Positions 1 to 8,650 of a DNA stretch of 64,000 nucleotides are shown here, one piece after another. The notes beneath the pieces are model-generated. The model was not told the origin of the DNA. It saw only the letters and a program-made list of their open reading frames with translations, and did no database searches. This DNA is from Duganella zoogloeoides (lineage in GTDB: Bacteria; Pseudomonadota; Gammaproteobacteria; Burkholderiales; Burkholderiaceae_D). Every line of letters starts with the position of its first letter. The stretch's first letter is position 1. The DNA is taken from contig NZ_CP140152.1 of NCBI RefSeq assembly GCF_034479515.1, positions 2,356,001-2,420,000 of the forward strand, given 5' to 3'. The position numbers and the translations under genes are program-made.

Positions 1-310
1 GTTGACTGCTGCGCCAACAACTGCGCCGACCAGCGCACCGGCAGCCGCGCCGCCGCCAGTAGCGCAACCGGGCCACGGCAGTGTCGCCGGCGCCGAGGTC
101 AAGGCGCCCGAGCTGCTGTACCGGCACGGCGTGGAAATCGTGGTGCAGGGCAGTTACCTGGAGATGATCAACTACATGCAGGCGCTGGAAGCGTTGCCCG
201 TGCAACTGTTCTGGGGCGGCGCGCGGCTCGACGCCCAGCAGTATCCCGAGGCGCGCCTGACCCTCACGCTCTACACCTTGAGCCTGGATGAAAAATGGAT
301 GAAACTATGA
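1..310 (+). CDS. mshJ: MSHA pilus biogenesis protein MshJ, C-terminal fragment
   Basis: Only the 3' end is present; the gene begins outside the window. The readable 102 residues start with an Ala/Pro/Thr-rich linker (about residues 1-35) and end in a compact domain with the pattern of the C-terminal part of MshJ (GspM/PilO-like): LLYRHGVEIVVQGSYLEM, then ALEALPVQLFWGG and a hydrophobic strand ending LYTLSLDEKWMKL. In the family this is an inner-membrane component of the pilus assembly platform with a periplasmic ferredoxin-like fold. Its stop codon overlaps the ATG of the next gene (ATGA), which indicates translational coupling with mshK and membership of the msh operon. The assignment rests on the C-terminal pattern plus the four msh genes that follow. 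Confidence 0.75.
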   Translation, partial: LTAAPTTAPTSAPAAAPPPVAQPGHGSVAGAEVKAPELLYRHGVEIVVQGSYLEMINYMQALEALPVQLFWGGARLDAQQYPEARLTLTLYTLSLDEKWMKL

Positions 311-876
311 GCGGGGCCGCCGTCCCCGGCGCAACTGGCGCGTGGCTGGCGCGGGCAGCGGCGCAGATGCCGACGTGGGAGCGCACTCGCGCAACGGCAA
401 CGGCCCATGCATCGGCGCAGGCAACGACACCGGCGCTGGCACCCGCATCGGCACTGGCGCTGGCGCAGGCACCGACACTGGCGTCGGCACCCGCATCGGC
501 ACTGGCTCGTGCACTGCCACTTGCCCTGGCCCTGGCCCTGGCGCCGGGCCTGGCTCGGGCGCAACTGGCCGACCCCACCCGGCCACCGCCCGAGGCGCAA
601 CTGGCCGCTGGCGCGCAGGCCGCGCCAGTGCACAGCGGCCCGCAACTGCAGTCTGTGCTGAATGGCAACCATGGCCGCCAGGTGGCCGTGATCGACGGCC
701 AGGCGCTGCGCGTGGGCGACAAGATCAACGGCGCAACCCTGGTCCAGGTTGGCAAGGACCAGGTCGTGCTGCAACGCGGACGCGTACGCCAGGTCCTGAA
801 ACTGTATCCCGATGCCAGCGCCGCCAGCGGCACGGTCCGGCGTCAACGCGCCTCCAATACCGCACCAGAGAATTGA
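307..876 (+). CDS. mshK: MSHA pilus biogenesis protein MshK with expanded N-terminus
   Basis: The last 100 residues match MshK, a small periplasmic pilus assembly protein: LADPTRPP at the mature N-terminus, LQSVLNGNHGRQVAVIDGQ, RVGDKINGATLVQV and a closing VLKLYP. The start chosen is the ATG that overlaps the mshJ stop; an in-frame ATG lies 12 bases upstream. The product is 189 residues, longer than I expect for MshK, because about 70 Ala/Thr/Pro/Leu-rich residues precede a stretch that looks like an ordinary signal peptide (ALPLALALALAPGLARAQ). That extension contains an in-frame 48-bp imperfect DNA repeat. True translation could begin later at a non-ATG codon just before the signal peptide; the sequence alone does not settle this. 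Confidence 0.75.
   Translation: MSGAAVPGATGAWLARAAAQMPTWERTRATATAHASAQATTPALAPASALALAQAPTLASAPASALARALPLALALALAPGLARAQLADPTRPPPEAQLAAGAQAAPVHSGPQLQSVLNGNHGRQVAVIDGQALRVGDKINGATLVQVGKDQVVLQRGRVRQVLKLYPDASAASGTVRRQRASNTAPEN
438..506 (+). repeat. 48-bp-period in-frame imperfect repeat inside mshK
   Basis: A 21-bp block (GGCACCCGCATCGGCACTGG plus C) occurs at 438-458 and again at 486-506, exactly 48 bp (16 codons) apart. It encodes repeated Ala-Pro-Ala-Ser-Ala-Leu-Ala-rich peptide ahead of the MshK signal-like segment. Surrounding sequence is degenerate GGCACTGGCGC-type repetition, so slippage or unequal recombination could change the length of the extension without breaking the frame. Confidence 0.7.
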
Positions 877-883
877 ACCGATT

Positions 884-2674
884 ATGCAAAAGCACCTGTC
901 CATCGCCGTCCTGACTACGCTGATCTTGAGCGGCTGCCAAACGGCGCCCAAGCGCGACACCTACAACCAGATCGGCGCCGAGGTCGATACCGCGCTCAAC
1001 GCCAAGCCGCCGGCCGCCAGCCAGGCCGAGGCCGTGGCCAGCGCCTTGCTGCCGCCGGTGGCGCAATTGACCGAGCAGTTGCCCAAAGCGCGTGCGGTGC
1101 TGGAAGAGCGCTTCAATGTGTCGTTCAACAATGTGCCGGTCCAGCAGTTCTACAATTCCATCGTGGCCGGCACCCGCTACAACATGCTGATCAACCCCGA
1201 GGTGACCGGCAATATCACGGCCAATCTCAAGGACGTGACCCTGTTCGAAGCGCTGGAGGCGATCCGCGAACTGTACGGCTACGATTACAAGATCGACGGC
1301 ACCCGCATCTACATCCGTCCGCTCACCATGCAGACCAAGATGTTCAAGGTGAACTACCTGACCGCTACCCGCAAGGGCGTGTCGAGCTTGCGCGTGTCGT
1401 CGACGTCGGTGGCCAATGCCGGCACCAGCAGCAGTGGCAGCAACAACAATGGCAACGGCAACGGCAACAACGACAATTCCGGCAATAACGGTAACAACAA
1501 CGGCAATAACGGTGACAACAGCGGCGGCGGCCGATCGCAATCGCAGCGCGACGCTGCCAGCGTGCAGACCACGTCGGCCAGCGACTTCTGGGTGGAACTG
1601 AAAACCGCGCTCGACGCCATCGTCGACAGCGGCACCGACGGCCGCAGCGTGACGATCAGCCCGCAATCGGGCGTGATCGTGATCCGCGCCATGCCGGACG
1701 CGTTGCGCAACGTCGATGAATACCTGCGCGCCACCCAGATATCGGTGGACCGCCAGGTGATCCTGGAAGCGAAGATCCTCGAAGTGGAATTGAACAGCAA
1801 TTTCCAGAGCGGCATCAACTGGTCGGCGTTCGGCAAGCTCAGCTCCAACAGCCGCATTTCCGCCGGCCTGGTGCAGCCGGGCACCGCGTTGGCACCGCTG
1901 GGCGCCAACAATGCGGGAGTGACGGTCAATAACGGCAGTATTATCGCCAACCCCGGTGCGGCGATCGGTGCCGCCGGCGACGCCATGGGTTCGCTGTTCG
2001 GCCTGGCCTTCCAGACCAGCAATTTTGCCGCGCTGATTTCCTTCCTCGAAGGGCAGGGCACCGTGCACGTGTTGTCGAGCCCGCGCATCGCCACCCTCAA
2101 CAATCAGAAAGCGCTGCTCAAGATCGGTACCGACGAATTCTTCGTTACCGGCGTCAGCACCACCACCAACAACAATGCCAACGGCACCGGCGTGACCACG
2201 CCGAGCGTCACGCTGCAACCGTTCTTCTCCGGCGTGGTGCTGGACGTGACGCCGCAGATCGACGACCAGGGCAACATCATCCTGCACGTGCACCCGTCGG
2301 TGAGCCAGGTATCCACTGTCAACAAGGCGGTCAACCTCGGCGTGGCGCTGGGCAGCCTGTCGCTGCCGCTGGCGTCGTCTTCCACGTCCGAGATGGACAG
2401 CATCGTGCGCGGCCAGAATGGCCAGGTGGTGGCGATTGGCGGCTTGATGCGCCAGGCCACGACTTCGGACCGCTCCGGCGTGCCGGGCATCGGCGGCTTG
2501 CCGGTGGTGGGTGCGCTGTTCCGTTCGACCGGCGAAGTGGTGCAGAAGCGCGAGCTGGTGGTGCTGATCAAGCCGACTGTGATCGAATCGATCTCGGACT
2601 GGAACCAGGATCTGCTCGACAGCAGCCGCCGCATCAAGGATCTCGATCCGCACCGTCGCGGGGGACGTCCGTAA
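884..2674 (+). CDS. mshL: MSHA biogenesis outer-membrane secretin MshL
   Basis: MshL forms the outer-membrane secretin ring through which the MSHA-type pilus leaves the cell. The 596-residue product starts MQKHLSIAVLTTLILSGC, a lipoprotein signal with lipobox LSGC. An N-terminal secretin/TonB short domain follows (NVPVQQFYNSIVAGTRYN, VTLFEALEAIRELYGY). Around residues 180-216 there is an Asn/Gly/Ser low-complexity linker. The C-terminal half is the secretin domain, with VPGIGGLPVVGALFRS near residue 532 as the signature. The ATG at 884 was preferred over earlier in-frame starts because it begins the lipoprotein signal. It lies 7 bases after mshK and 2 bases before mshM. Confidence 0.93.
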   Translation: MQKHLSIAVLTTLILSGCQTAPKRDTYNQIGAEVDTALNAKPPAASQAEAVASALLPPVAQLTEQLPKARAVLEERFNVSFNNVPVQQFYNSIVAGTRYNMLINPEVTGNITANLKDVTLFEALEAIRELYGYDYKIDGTRIYIRPLTMQTKMFKVNYLTATRKGVSSLRVSSTSVANAGTSSSGSNNNGNGNGNNDNSGNNGNNNGNNGDNSGGGRSQSQRDAASVQTTSASDFWVELKTALDAIVDSGTDGRSVTISPQSGVIVIRAMPDALRNVDEYLRATQISVDRQVILEAKILEVELNSNFQSGINWSAFGKLSSNSRISAGLVQPGTALAPLGANNAGVTVNNGSIIANPGAAIGAAGDAMGSLFGLAFQTSNFAALISFLEGQGTVHVLSSPRIATLNNQKALLKIGTDEFFVTGVSTTTNNNANGTGVTTPSVTLQPFFSGVVLDVTPQIDDQGNIILHVHPSVSQVSTVNKAVNLGVALGSLSLPLASSSTSEMDSIVRGQNGQVVAIGGLMRQATTSDRSGVPGIGGLPVVGALFRSTGEVVQKRELVVLIKPTVIESISDWNQDLLDSSRRIKDLDPHRRGGRP

Positions 2675-2676
2675 CC

Positions 2677-3570
2677 ATGTACGCCAAACACTTCGGTTTG
2701 CGCGAAGCGCCGTTCAACATCACGCCGGACACCAGCTATTTCTTCACCTGCCCGCATGCGCAGGAGGCGTTGAATACCTTGCTGGTGGCGGCCAGGAGCG
2801 GCGAAGGCTTCATCAAGATCACCGGCGAAGTGGGCACCGGCAAGACCCTGCTGTGCCGCAAATTCATTGCCACCATCGGCCCCGGCTTTGTCACGGCGTA
2901 CATTCCCAACCCCTTGCTGGAGCCGCGCACGCTGATGCTGGCGCTGGCCGACGAGCTGGAAATCGCGCTCGAGCGCGACGTCGATCAGCACCAGCTATTA
3001 AAATCGATCACGGTGCGCCTGATCGAGCTGGCCCAGCAGGACCAGCAAGTGCTGCTGCTGCTCGACGAAGCGCAGGCGATTCCGGTCGAAAGCCTGGAGG
3101 CGCTGCGCCTGCTGTCGAACCTGGAAACGGAAAAGCGCAAGCTGCTGCAAATCATCCTGTTCGGCCAGCCCGAACTCAATGTGCGCTTGCAGGACAATGC
3201 GATCCGCCAGCTGGCCCAGCGCATCACCTTTCACTACCACCTGGGGCCGCTCAAGCGCGACGATATCGAATATTATCTGGCGCACCGCCTGCGGGTGGCC
3301 GGCTACGACGGCAGCCGCCTGTTTACGCGCGGTGCGGTGGCGCGGCTGTACGGCGCCAGCGGCGGCATTCCACGGCTGGTGAACATCATTGCCAACAAGG
3401 CGCTGATGGCGTGTTTTGGCGAGGGACGGCAACAAGTGACGCGGCGCCATGTCAGCCTGGCGGCGCGTGACACGGTGCAACCGCGCTCGAACTCCCGGTT
3501 GGCGTGGATTGCGGCAGGCACGGCAATTCTGGTGGCCGCTTGCGGCCTCACTTGGACACTGAGCAAATGA
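2677..3570 (+). CDS. mshM: MSHA biogenesis AAA ATPase MshM (ExeA/GspA-like)
   Basis: The protein has 297 residues and belongs to the ExeA/GspA AAA family. It begins MYAKHFGLREAPFNITPDTS, the typical start of this family. The Walker A motif is GEVGTGKT at residues 50-57 and Walker B is LLLLDEAQ at about 127-133. A single C-terminal membrane segment (WIAAGTAILVAACGLTWTL) would anchor it in the inner membrane. ExeA-type ATPases help place or assemble the secretin in the cell wall, so a role with the MshL secretin encoded next to it is expected. The stop codon overlaps the mshN start (ATGA). Confidence 0.92.
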   Translation: MYAKHFGLREAPFNITPDTSYFFTCPHAQEALNTLLVAARSGEGFIKITGEVGTGKTLLCRKFIATIGPGFVTAYIPNPLLEPRTLMLALADELEIALERDVDQHQLLKSITVRLIELAQQDQQVLLLLDEAQAIPVESLEALRLLSNLETEKRKLLQIILFGQPELNVRLQDNAIRQLAQRITFHYHLGPLKRDDIEYYLAHRLRVAGYDGSRLFTRGAVARLYGASGGIPRLVNIIANKALMACFGEGRQQVTRRHVSLAARDTVQPRSNSRLAWIAAGTAILVAACGLTWTLSK

Positions 3571-4820
3571 GTCTGATCAATAAAATGTTGCAGGACCTCG
3601 ATGCACGCGGTGGCGCGCGCGAGGAAGATATGCAGCAGCGCGAACTGAAAGCGGTACCGCTGCCCGAGCGCGAGCGCCGGCCGCTGGTCTACGCCGGCGC
3701 CGGTGTGGCGGTCGTGGTGGCGGCAATCGCCGGCTGGTATGGCTGGAAATTCGCCCACCGGCCCGCGCCGGGACCGGTGCCGGTGATGGCAGCGCCGCCA
3801 ACTGCGTCGCCAGCGCTGGCGTCAACGCCAACGCCAACGCAGGCTGCAGGGCCTGCCGCAGTGCCGGTCGGGACATCGCCTGATGGATCGGTTGTGACGC
3901 CGGCCGCGACATCGCCCGCAACGGCGGCTGTCAACTCGACTGCTACGCCGGCGGCAACGTCAACTGGCACAGCCGCTGCAGCCTCGACTGGTACAGCGGC
4001 TGGCACGTCGAATCCTGTGACGGCTGGCGCGCCGTCAACGGCAGCGCCGGCGATACCGGCCAGTGCGGCCGCAACCGCAGCGCCGCCTTCCGCGCAGGCG
4101 GGCAGCGCCGCACCCGCACGTGCCGCCGCGACGCCTTCCGCCACCGCTGCGGCCACCCGGCGGGCAGCGGCAGCCGATGCCGGCACGCCACGCCAGCCGC
4201 GCCAGGGTGTCGCCCATGCCGACGGATCGGCCACCACCAAGCCGGAACTCACGCCCAAGCAATTGTCGGAAAACACTTATCGCCGTGGGCTGGCATCGTT
4301 GCAGGACGGCCGCCTGAACGCTGCCATGGCCGACCTGGACCGCGCGCTGGAGATCGATCCGCGCAACGATGCGGCGCGCCAGACCTATGTTTCGCTGCTG
4401 CTGGAAAACCGCCGGCCCGACGACGCCATCCGCCAGTTGCGGCTGGCGCTGGGCATCGATCCGCGCCAGCCCGGCCTGGCCATGGTGCTGGCACGGCTGC
4501 AACTCGAACGCGGCGGCCCGGCGCTGGAAACCCTGATGACCACCTTGCCGTACGCCGCCGCCAATGCCGACTACCAGGGCTTCCTGGCCGGCGTGCTGCA
4601 ACGCGCACAGCGCCACGCAGAAGCGGCCCAGTACTACCAGGCGGCGCTGAAGCTGGCGCCGCTCAACGGCGTTTGGTGGATGGGCCTGGGCATCTCGCTG
4701 CAGGCCGACCAGCACAAGGCCGAAGCGCGCGAAGCATTTACCCGCGCGCGCACCGGCAACGGCATCACACCGGAGCTGCTGGCCTTTATCGACCGCCGCC
4801 TCGACCAATTGTCGCGCTAA
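3567..4820 (+). CDS. mshN: MSHA biogenesis protein MshN, TPR-containing
   Basis: The ATG overlapping the mshM stop gives MSLINKMLQDLDARGG, the typical MshN start. A single membrane anchor (VYAGAGVAVVVAAIAGWYGW) lies near residues 45-65. It is followed by about 150 residues of Ala/Thr/Pro-rich linker and then tetratricopeptide repeats from about residue 230 to the end (for example YRRGLASLQDGRLNAAMADL and ALEIDPRNDAARQTY). The 417-residue product is probably a bitopic inner-membrane protein with periplasmic TPRs that scaffold the pilus machine. It is the last recognisable msh gene here; no mshE or mshG follows. Confidence 0.9.
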   Translation: MSLINKMLQDLDARGGAREEDMQQRELKAVPLPERERRPLVYAGAGVAVVVAAIAGWYGWKFAHRPAPGPVPVMAAPPTASPALASTPTPTQAAGPAAVPVGTSPDGSVVTPAATSPATAAVNSTATPAATSTGTAAAASTGTAAGTSNPVTAGAPSTAAPAIPASAAATAAPPSAQAGSAAPARAAATPSATAAATRRAAAADAGTPRQPRQGVAHADGSATTKPELTPKQLSENTYRRGLASLQDGRLNAAMADLDRALEIDPRNDAARQTYVSLLLENRRPDDAIRQLRLALGIDPRQPGLAMVLARLQLERGGPALETLMTTLPYAAANADYQGFLAGVLQRAQRHAEAAQYYQAALKLAPLNGVWWMGLGISLQADQHKAEAREAFTRARTGNGITPELLAFIDRRLDQLSR

Positions 4821-4860
4821 GGCGGGAGTGCCGGTGGTGGTGTAGTGTTTTTTGCAACGA

Positions 4861-4889
4861 TGAGAGTGCCAGTCAACTAATATGAGAGT
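4861..4889 (+). promoter_or_regulatory. Putative AraC-type operator upstream of first PEP-CTERM gene
   Basis: Two direct half sites, TGAGAGT at 4861 and GAGAGT at 4884, stand 22 bp apart (two helical turns). The spacer carries TCAA and AAT at fixed positions. The same 29-bp arrangement recurs at 8651-8679 before the second PEP-CTERM gene, with 21 of 29 identical bases. This copy begins 117 bp before its start codon, the other 121 bp. Paired direct repeats two turns apart are typical of AraC-family operators; which protein binds is inference. Confidence 0.6.
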
Positions 4890-4910
4890 TCAGTAATAGC
4901 CGGAGTCGTG

Positions 4911-4924
4911 TCTTAATATTAAGA
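4911..4924. promoter_or_regulatory. AT-rich 14-bp perfect palindrome in PEP-CTERM promoter region
   Basis: TCTTAATATTAAGA is a perfect palindrome lying between the operator-like repeat and the start codon of the first PEP-CTERM gene. A related TTAAGAC occurs at 4939-4945. It may contain the -10 region (TAATAT) or be a second binding site. It is not conserved before the second PEP-CTERM gene, so its function is open. Confidence 0.35.
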
Positions 4925-4977
4925 TCGTGATGTTTATTTTAAGACAAATATCACCCAACATCTGATTGAGGCTCGGC

Positions 4978-7692
4978 ATGAAACAATTCTCTTCAAAGCA
5001 GGCTCTGGCCGTCGGACTGACGCCGTTGTTGCTGTCGCTGGCAGTCGCCAATGCTTACGCGGCCGACGCGGTACGCACCGGTAATGCCGGCCAGCATGGC
5101 GCCGACGCGACCGCGCCACTCGCCGCTGGCGCCGCCGGCACGGCCGGCCAGTCGCTGACCATCAACCCCGGCAATGCCGGCACCCTGTATAACCGTCTGA
5201 CCGTCATTGGCGGCCGCGGTGGCAATGGCGGCGCGGGCGGCCCGCCGCTGCAGGAAGGCGACGCCGACGCCGGCACCGGCGGCAGCGGCGGTCACGGCGG
5301 CGCGGCCAGCGCCACCACGCTCGACCTGACCGGTTACGCCGGCGCCAGCGCGCTCGGCGGCGACGGCGGCCATGCCGGCGCCACGCCCGGCTTTTTCAAC
5401 TTCACGCCTGCCGATCCCGCTTACGGTAACGGCGGCGATGGCGGTGCGGCCAGCAGCAAGGCCACCACGACCGCCGTCGGCAATGCCACCGCGCTGGCGG
5501 TGGCCGTGGGCGGCATCGGCGGCGACGCCAACGGCGGCGCGGTCGGTATTGCCGGTGTCGGCGGCGCAGCTACTGCTGCCGCCCGCGCCACTTCGCTCAC
5601 CGGCAACGTTTCGGCGACGGCCGAAGCCACCGGCGGCGCGGGCGGCAACGGCGCCGCCATCGCCTGGCGCGGCGCACGCGGCGGCAACGCCACGTTGACC
5701 AATGCCGCGCGCGGCACCACCACTGGCGGCACTGTCACATTGACCCAGCGCGCCACGGGCGGCAAGGGCGGCAATAATTCGGAAATCACGATTCCGCCGT
5801 TCCAGGACTTGGCGGCCGATGTCCGTGGCGGTAAAGCGGTCTCCACGCTGGTGTTGGAGGACCACGCGGCAAGCGCGCTGACGCTCGATATCTCAAGCCT
5901 CGGCGGTGACGGTGGCAACCCGGCTTTTGGAACAGCGTACGACGGCGGGGCCGCGGCCAGCGCCCTGACGCTTACCGCTGGCCGCAGCGGCGCCGGCATC
6001 GACGCGCTGGTGACCGCCGCTGGCGGCGCGAGCGGGTTCCAGTATAACAACGGCGGCATGGGTGGTGCCGCTACCGCCAGCGCCGACTTGCGCGGCAAGG
6101 GCGCGGTCAATGGCCGCGTGCTGGCCACTGGCGGCAATGGCGGCTACGGCGGCAATGCCACCGCCTCGCTGCGCGCCAGCGGCGCCGGTACCGTGCGCGG
6201 CACGGTCGAGGCCAACGGTGGCGCGGGCCAGGATAACCGGTCCGTGCTTGACAAAAACAACTACGGCGCGGCGACGGCCAACCTGGCACTGTCGGGCGAC
6301 GGCGCCCAGGGCGGCAGCTTCAGCAACGGCAGCTACGCCACCAGCAATACCACGGTGTCGGGCACCGGCATGCAGGCGGTCGATGTGCAGTCGCAGGCGG
6401 TGTCCAACGGCGCCAGCCCCCTCAATCTCGGCGCGGCAATCGCCAATACGGTTGTCAACACGGTGCGCGCCGGCGTCGCTGCCGGCACTGCCGCCGTGCG
6501 CGCCGTCTCGGTCGCCCTGGGAGGCGAACGGATCGAAACCGCCACGGCGACCACCGACGTACGCGCTGCGGGCGACATCGTCGCCAGCAGCAGGGCAGTG
6601 GGCGGTTACACCAGCAACGGCGCCATCGACTCGCTGGCCGGCACATCCTTGAGCAAGGCGAGAGCGGTGACCAGCGGCGCGCACAACGTCAGCGTCACGT
6701 CCACCGCGCTCAGCAACATCGGCGACGCCAGTGGCGCGCGGGCGTTCCGGGGCGACGCCACTGCCAATGCCTACGGCCGTTCCGGCAGCGGCATTGTCGA
6801 GAGCGTCGCGGTGGCGCGCGGTGGCATTTCCAGCTACACCGTTGCCGAAAGCAGCAGCCATGCCAATGCTGCCGCCACAGCGGTCACCACCCGCGCCGGC
6901 GGTGTCAGCCTGGCGCGTGCCGAAGGCGAGGCGTTGACCCTGAACGTCAAGGCCACCGCGCAAGGCATCGCGGCAAGCGGCGGCGCAGTCACCTATGCGG
7001 CCGGCGCCAGCAGCGCGCGCGGCAACCTGGCGCAGACTTCGGCCTCGAGCCAGTTCCGCGCCAGCGCTTTCGCGTTGCCGCAACTGGCAGCCGTTTCCAC
7101 CATGTCGGCGCATGTTGGCGCCGGTCCGGTCGATGCTGCCGCGCTGGGCCTGGGCGTCAATGTCGCCGCGGCGATTCCGACCGTGCTGGGCACGGGCGTG
7201 CACGCGGCCGGTATCGAAGCGCTCATCGACGACAACCCGACCGTGCTGACCACGTCGGGCGAATTCAGCTTTGCCACCGACAGCGCGCAGCGCCTGCTGC
7301 TGGGCTTTGTATCGTCCACCTTCGCTGGCGCCGGTTTCGATGCGCTCGATCTCACCATCAGCAACAATGGCGTGACCCTGCTGTCGCAAAGCTTCACCAC
7401 GCTCGCTGCCGCCAACCTGTTCTTCAACGACCACGTGCTGGACCTGGGCCTGTTTGGCGCCGGCAACCAGCACCTGGTGATCAACTCGTCGATGACGTAT
7501 GCCCAGCAAGGTGCGTACGCGTTCAACTATGTGCTCGGCGGCGGATCGTCGTTCAACACCTCGGCGCTCGGTGTGGCGATGCTCGACAATGTGTCGGCAG
7601 TGCCGGAACCATCGGCCTGGCTGATGATGAGCCTGGGCATGGGCGGCATGTTGCTGGTGGCGCGCCGCCGCCGTAAGGCATCGGCTGCCTGA
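4978..7692 (+). CDS. Large Gly/Ala-rich PEP-CTERM sorting-domain protein (paralog 1)
   Basis: The product has 904 residues. It starts MKQFSSKQALAVGLTPLLLSL with cleavage likely after NAYA. The body is very rich in Gly and Ala, with GGxGGxGG clusters near the N-terminus, such as VIGGRGGNGGAGG. Near the C-terminus is a more ordered domain (FSFATDSAQRLLLGF, NQHLVINSSM). It ends in VPEPSAWLMM, a hydrophobic segment and RRRRK, a complete PEP-CTERM signal that exosortase would process. Such proteins are exported and often associated with exopolysaccharide or floc formation. The ATG follows GAGG by about 6 bases. Its closest relative here is the paralog beyond the araC-type gene. The central region matches no function I recognise. 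Confidence 0.88.
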   Translation: MKQFSSKQALAVGLTPLLLSLAVANAYAADAVRTGNAGQHGADATAPLAAGAAGTAGQSLTINPGNAGTLYNRLTVIGGRGGNGGAGGPPLQEGDADAGTGGSGGHGGAASATTLDLTGYAGASALGGDGGHAGATPGFFNFTPADPAYGNGGDGGAASSKATTTAVGNATALAVAVGGIGGDANGGAVGIAGVGGAATAAARATSLTGNVSATAEATGGAGGNGAAIAWRGARGGNATLTNAARGTTTGGTVTLTQRATGGKGGNNSEITIPPFQDLAADVRGGKAVSTLVLEDHAASALTLDISSLGGDGGNPAFGTAYDGGAAASALTLTAGRSGAGIDALVTAAGGASGFQYNNGGMGGAATASADLRGKGAVNGRVLATGGNGGYGGNATASLRASGAGTVRGTVEANGGAGQDNRSVLDKNNYGAATANLALSGDGAQGGSFSNGSYATSNTTVSGTGMQAVDVQSQAVSNGASPLNLGAAIANTVVNTVRAGVAAGTAAVRAVSVALGGERIETATATTDVRAAGDIVASSRAVGGYTSNGAIDSLAGTSLSKARAVTSGAHNVSVTSTALSNIGDASGARAFRGDATANAYGRSGSGIVESVAVARGGISSYTVAESSSHANAAATAVTTRAGGVSLARAEGEALTLNVKATAQGIAASGGAVTYAAGASSARGNLAQTSASSQFRASAFALPQLAAVSTMSAHVGAGPVDAAALGLGVNVAAAIPTVLGTGVHAAGIEALIDDNPTVLTTSGEFSFATDSAQRLLLGFVSSTFAGAGFDALDLTISNNGVTLLSQSFTTLAAANLFFNDHVLDLGLFGAGNQHLVINSSMTYAQQGAYAFNYVLGGGSSFNTSALGVAMLDNVSAVPEPSAWLMMSLGMGGMLLVARRRRKASAA

Positions 7693-7700
7693 GCCTGAAA

Positions 7701-8636
7701 CTAGCGGCGCCGGGTGGCTGCGTGGTCGGCGGCCGCCGGCGCGCCGGCGCGCCAGGCGCTCGGCGTCATGCCGAAGTGATTGCGGTAGGCGCGTGAAAAA
7801 TGCGCGGGATGGCTGAAGCCGAACTGGTAGGCGATCTGGCTGATCGGCTGGCCGCTGCATTCAGGCGCGCGCAAGGCCAGGTGGCACAATTTCAACCGCG
7901 TGTCCCACAGCCAGGTGCTGAAGCTTTGCGCCTCGCCCGCGAACAGGCGGTGGATGTGCGCGGCTGAAATGCCGAGCGCTTCCACCAGCTCGTTGATCGA
8001 CAAGCTGCTGTCGCCGATCCGCTTGAGCGCGTACTGGCGGATGCGGCCCAGGTGGTACTGGCTCATGCTGGGCCGGCGCTGCTGCTCGGCCACCACCGCG
8101 CCCAGCGCGCAGGCGGCCAGGGTTTGCCGCAACGCCTCCGCCGCGTGCAATGCCGCCGCCCGGGGCAGGGCGGCGTAGTCGGTGGCGACGTGACAATCGG
8201 CCATCGCCGTCAACAGCGCCACCTGCGGCTGGCGGCAATTTTGCACCACGCCCAGCAGGGTATCGACTAGCGGGCACAGGCTGCGCATCGGCGCTGCCGG
8301 TATTCGCGCTACTGTTACCTCGAACGGCCCCTCGAAATCCAGCCGGTACGGTTGTCCCGCTTCGTGCACCAGCATGTCGCCGGGGACCAGCCGCAATGCG
8401 CTGCCGTGCTGCACCAGCGTGGCGGTGCCGCGCCGCTGCCAGATCACCAATAAATACGGTTCATTGCTACCAGTGCGCAAGGGGCTGTCGCGCTGCACGC
8501 TGTGGCGCGCGCCCGCCGCTTGCGTCACCGTCAGCGCGCCAAGCGTCTGGCTGCGGTACGTGCCGGGAAAATCTTCGACAGTATCCATATCGAACCAGGG
8601 GGCGGGGCGGGAGCGTGTCACAGGTGTGGGCGGCAT
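7701..8636 (-). CDS. AraC-family transcriptional regulator
   Basis: The C-terminal third carries two helix-turn-helix motifs of the AraC family (SLSINELVEALGISAAHIHRLF, then SQIAYQFGFSHPAHFSRAYR), followed by HFGMTPSAWR. The N-terminal half resembles the AraC-binding-like domain (LRLVPGDMLVHEAGQPYRL). The frame opens with a TTG at 8666 inside the operator-like repeat; I prefer the ATG at 8636 (311 residues), with another ATG at 8588 possible. The gene lies convergent to one PEP-CTERM gene (8-base gap) and divergent from the other. The shared operator lies 14 bases before its ATG, so autoregulation and control of both PEP-CTERM genes are likely. The inducer is unknown. Confidence 0.85.
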   Translation of the reverse strand: MPPTPVTRSRPAPWFDMDTVEDFPGTYRSQTLGALTVTQAAGARHSVQRDSPLRTGSNEPYLLVIWQRRGTATLVQHGSALRLVPGDMLVHEAGQPYRLDFEGPFEVTVARIPAAPMRSLCPLVDTLLGVVQNCRQPQVALLTAMADCHVATDYAALPRAAALHAAEALRQTLAACALGAVVAEQQRRPSMSQYHLGRIRQYALKRIGDSSLSINELVEALGISAAHIHRLFAGEAQSFSTWLWDTRLKLCHLALRAPECSGQPISQIAYQFGFSHPAHFSRAYRNHFGMTPSAWRAGAPAAADHAATRRR

Positions 8637-8650
8637 GGTGGTTCGGTTGT

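Noticed and set aside
725..2653. 642-codon open frame on the minus strand opposite mshL
   Set aside because: It lies fully antisense to a gene with clear secretin motifs, has no recognisable domain and shows the Arg/His-rich composition of GC-driven antisense frames.
5200..6200. Repeats in the PEP-CTERM genes considered as a CRISPR or tandem DNA array
   Set aside because: The repetition is at codon level (Gly/Ala-rich), with no constant repeat length, no spacers and no cas genes nearby.
5893..7860. 655-codon minus-strand frame over the first PEP-CTERM gene
   Set aside because: It overlaps the C-terminal part of the PEP-CTERM protein, whose signal peptide and sorting signal make the plus-strand reading secure.
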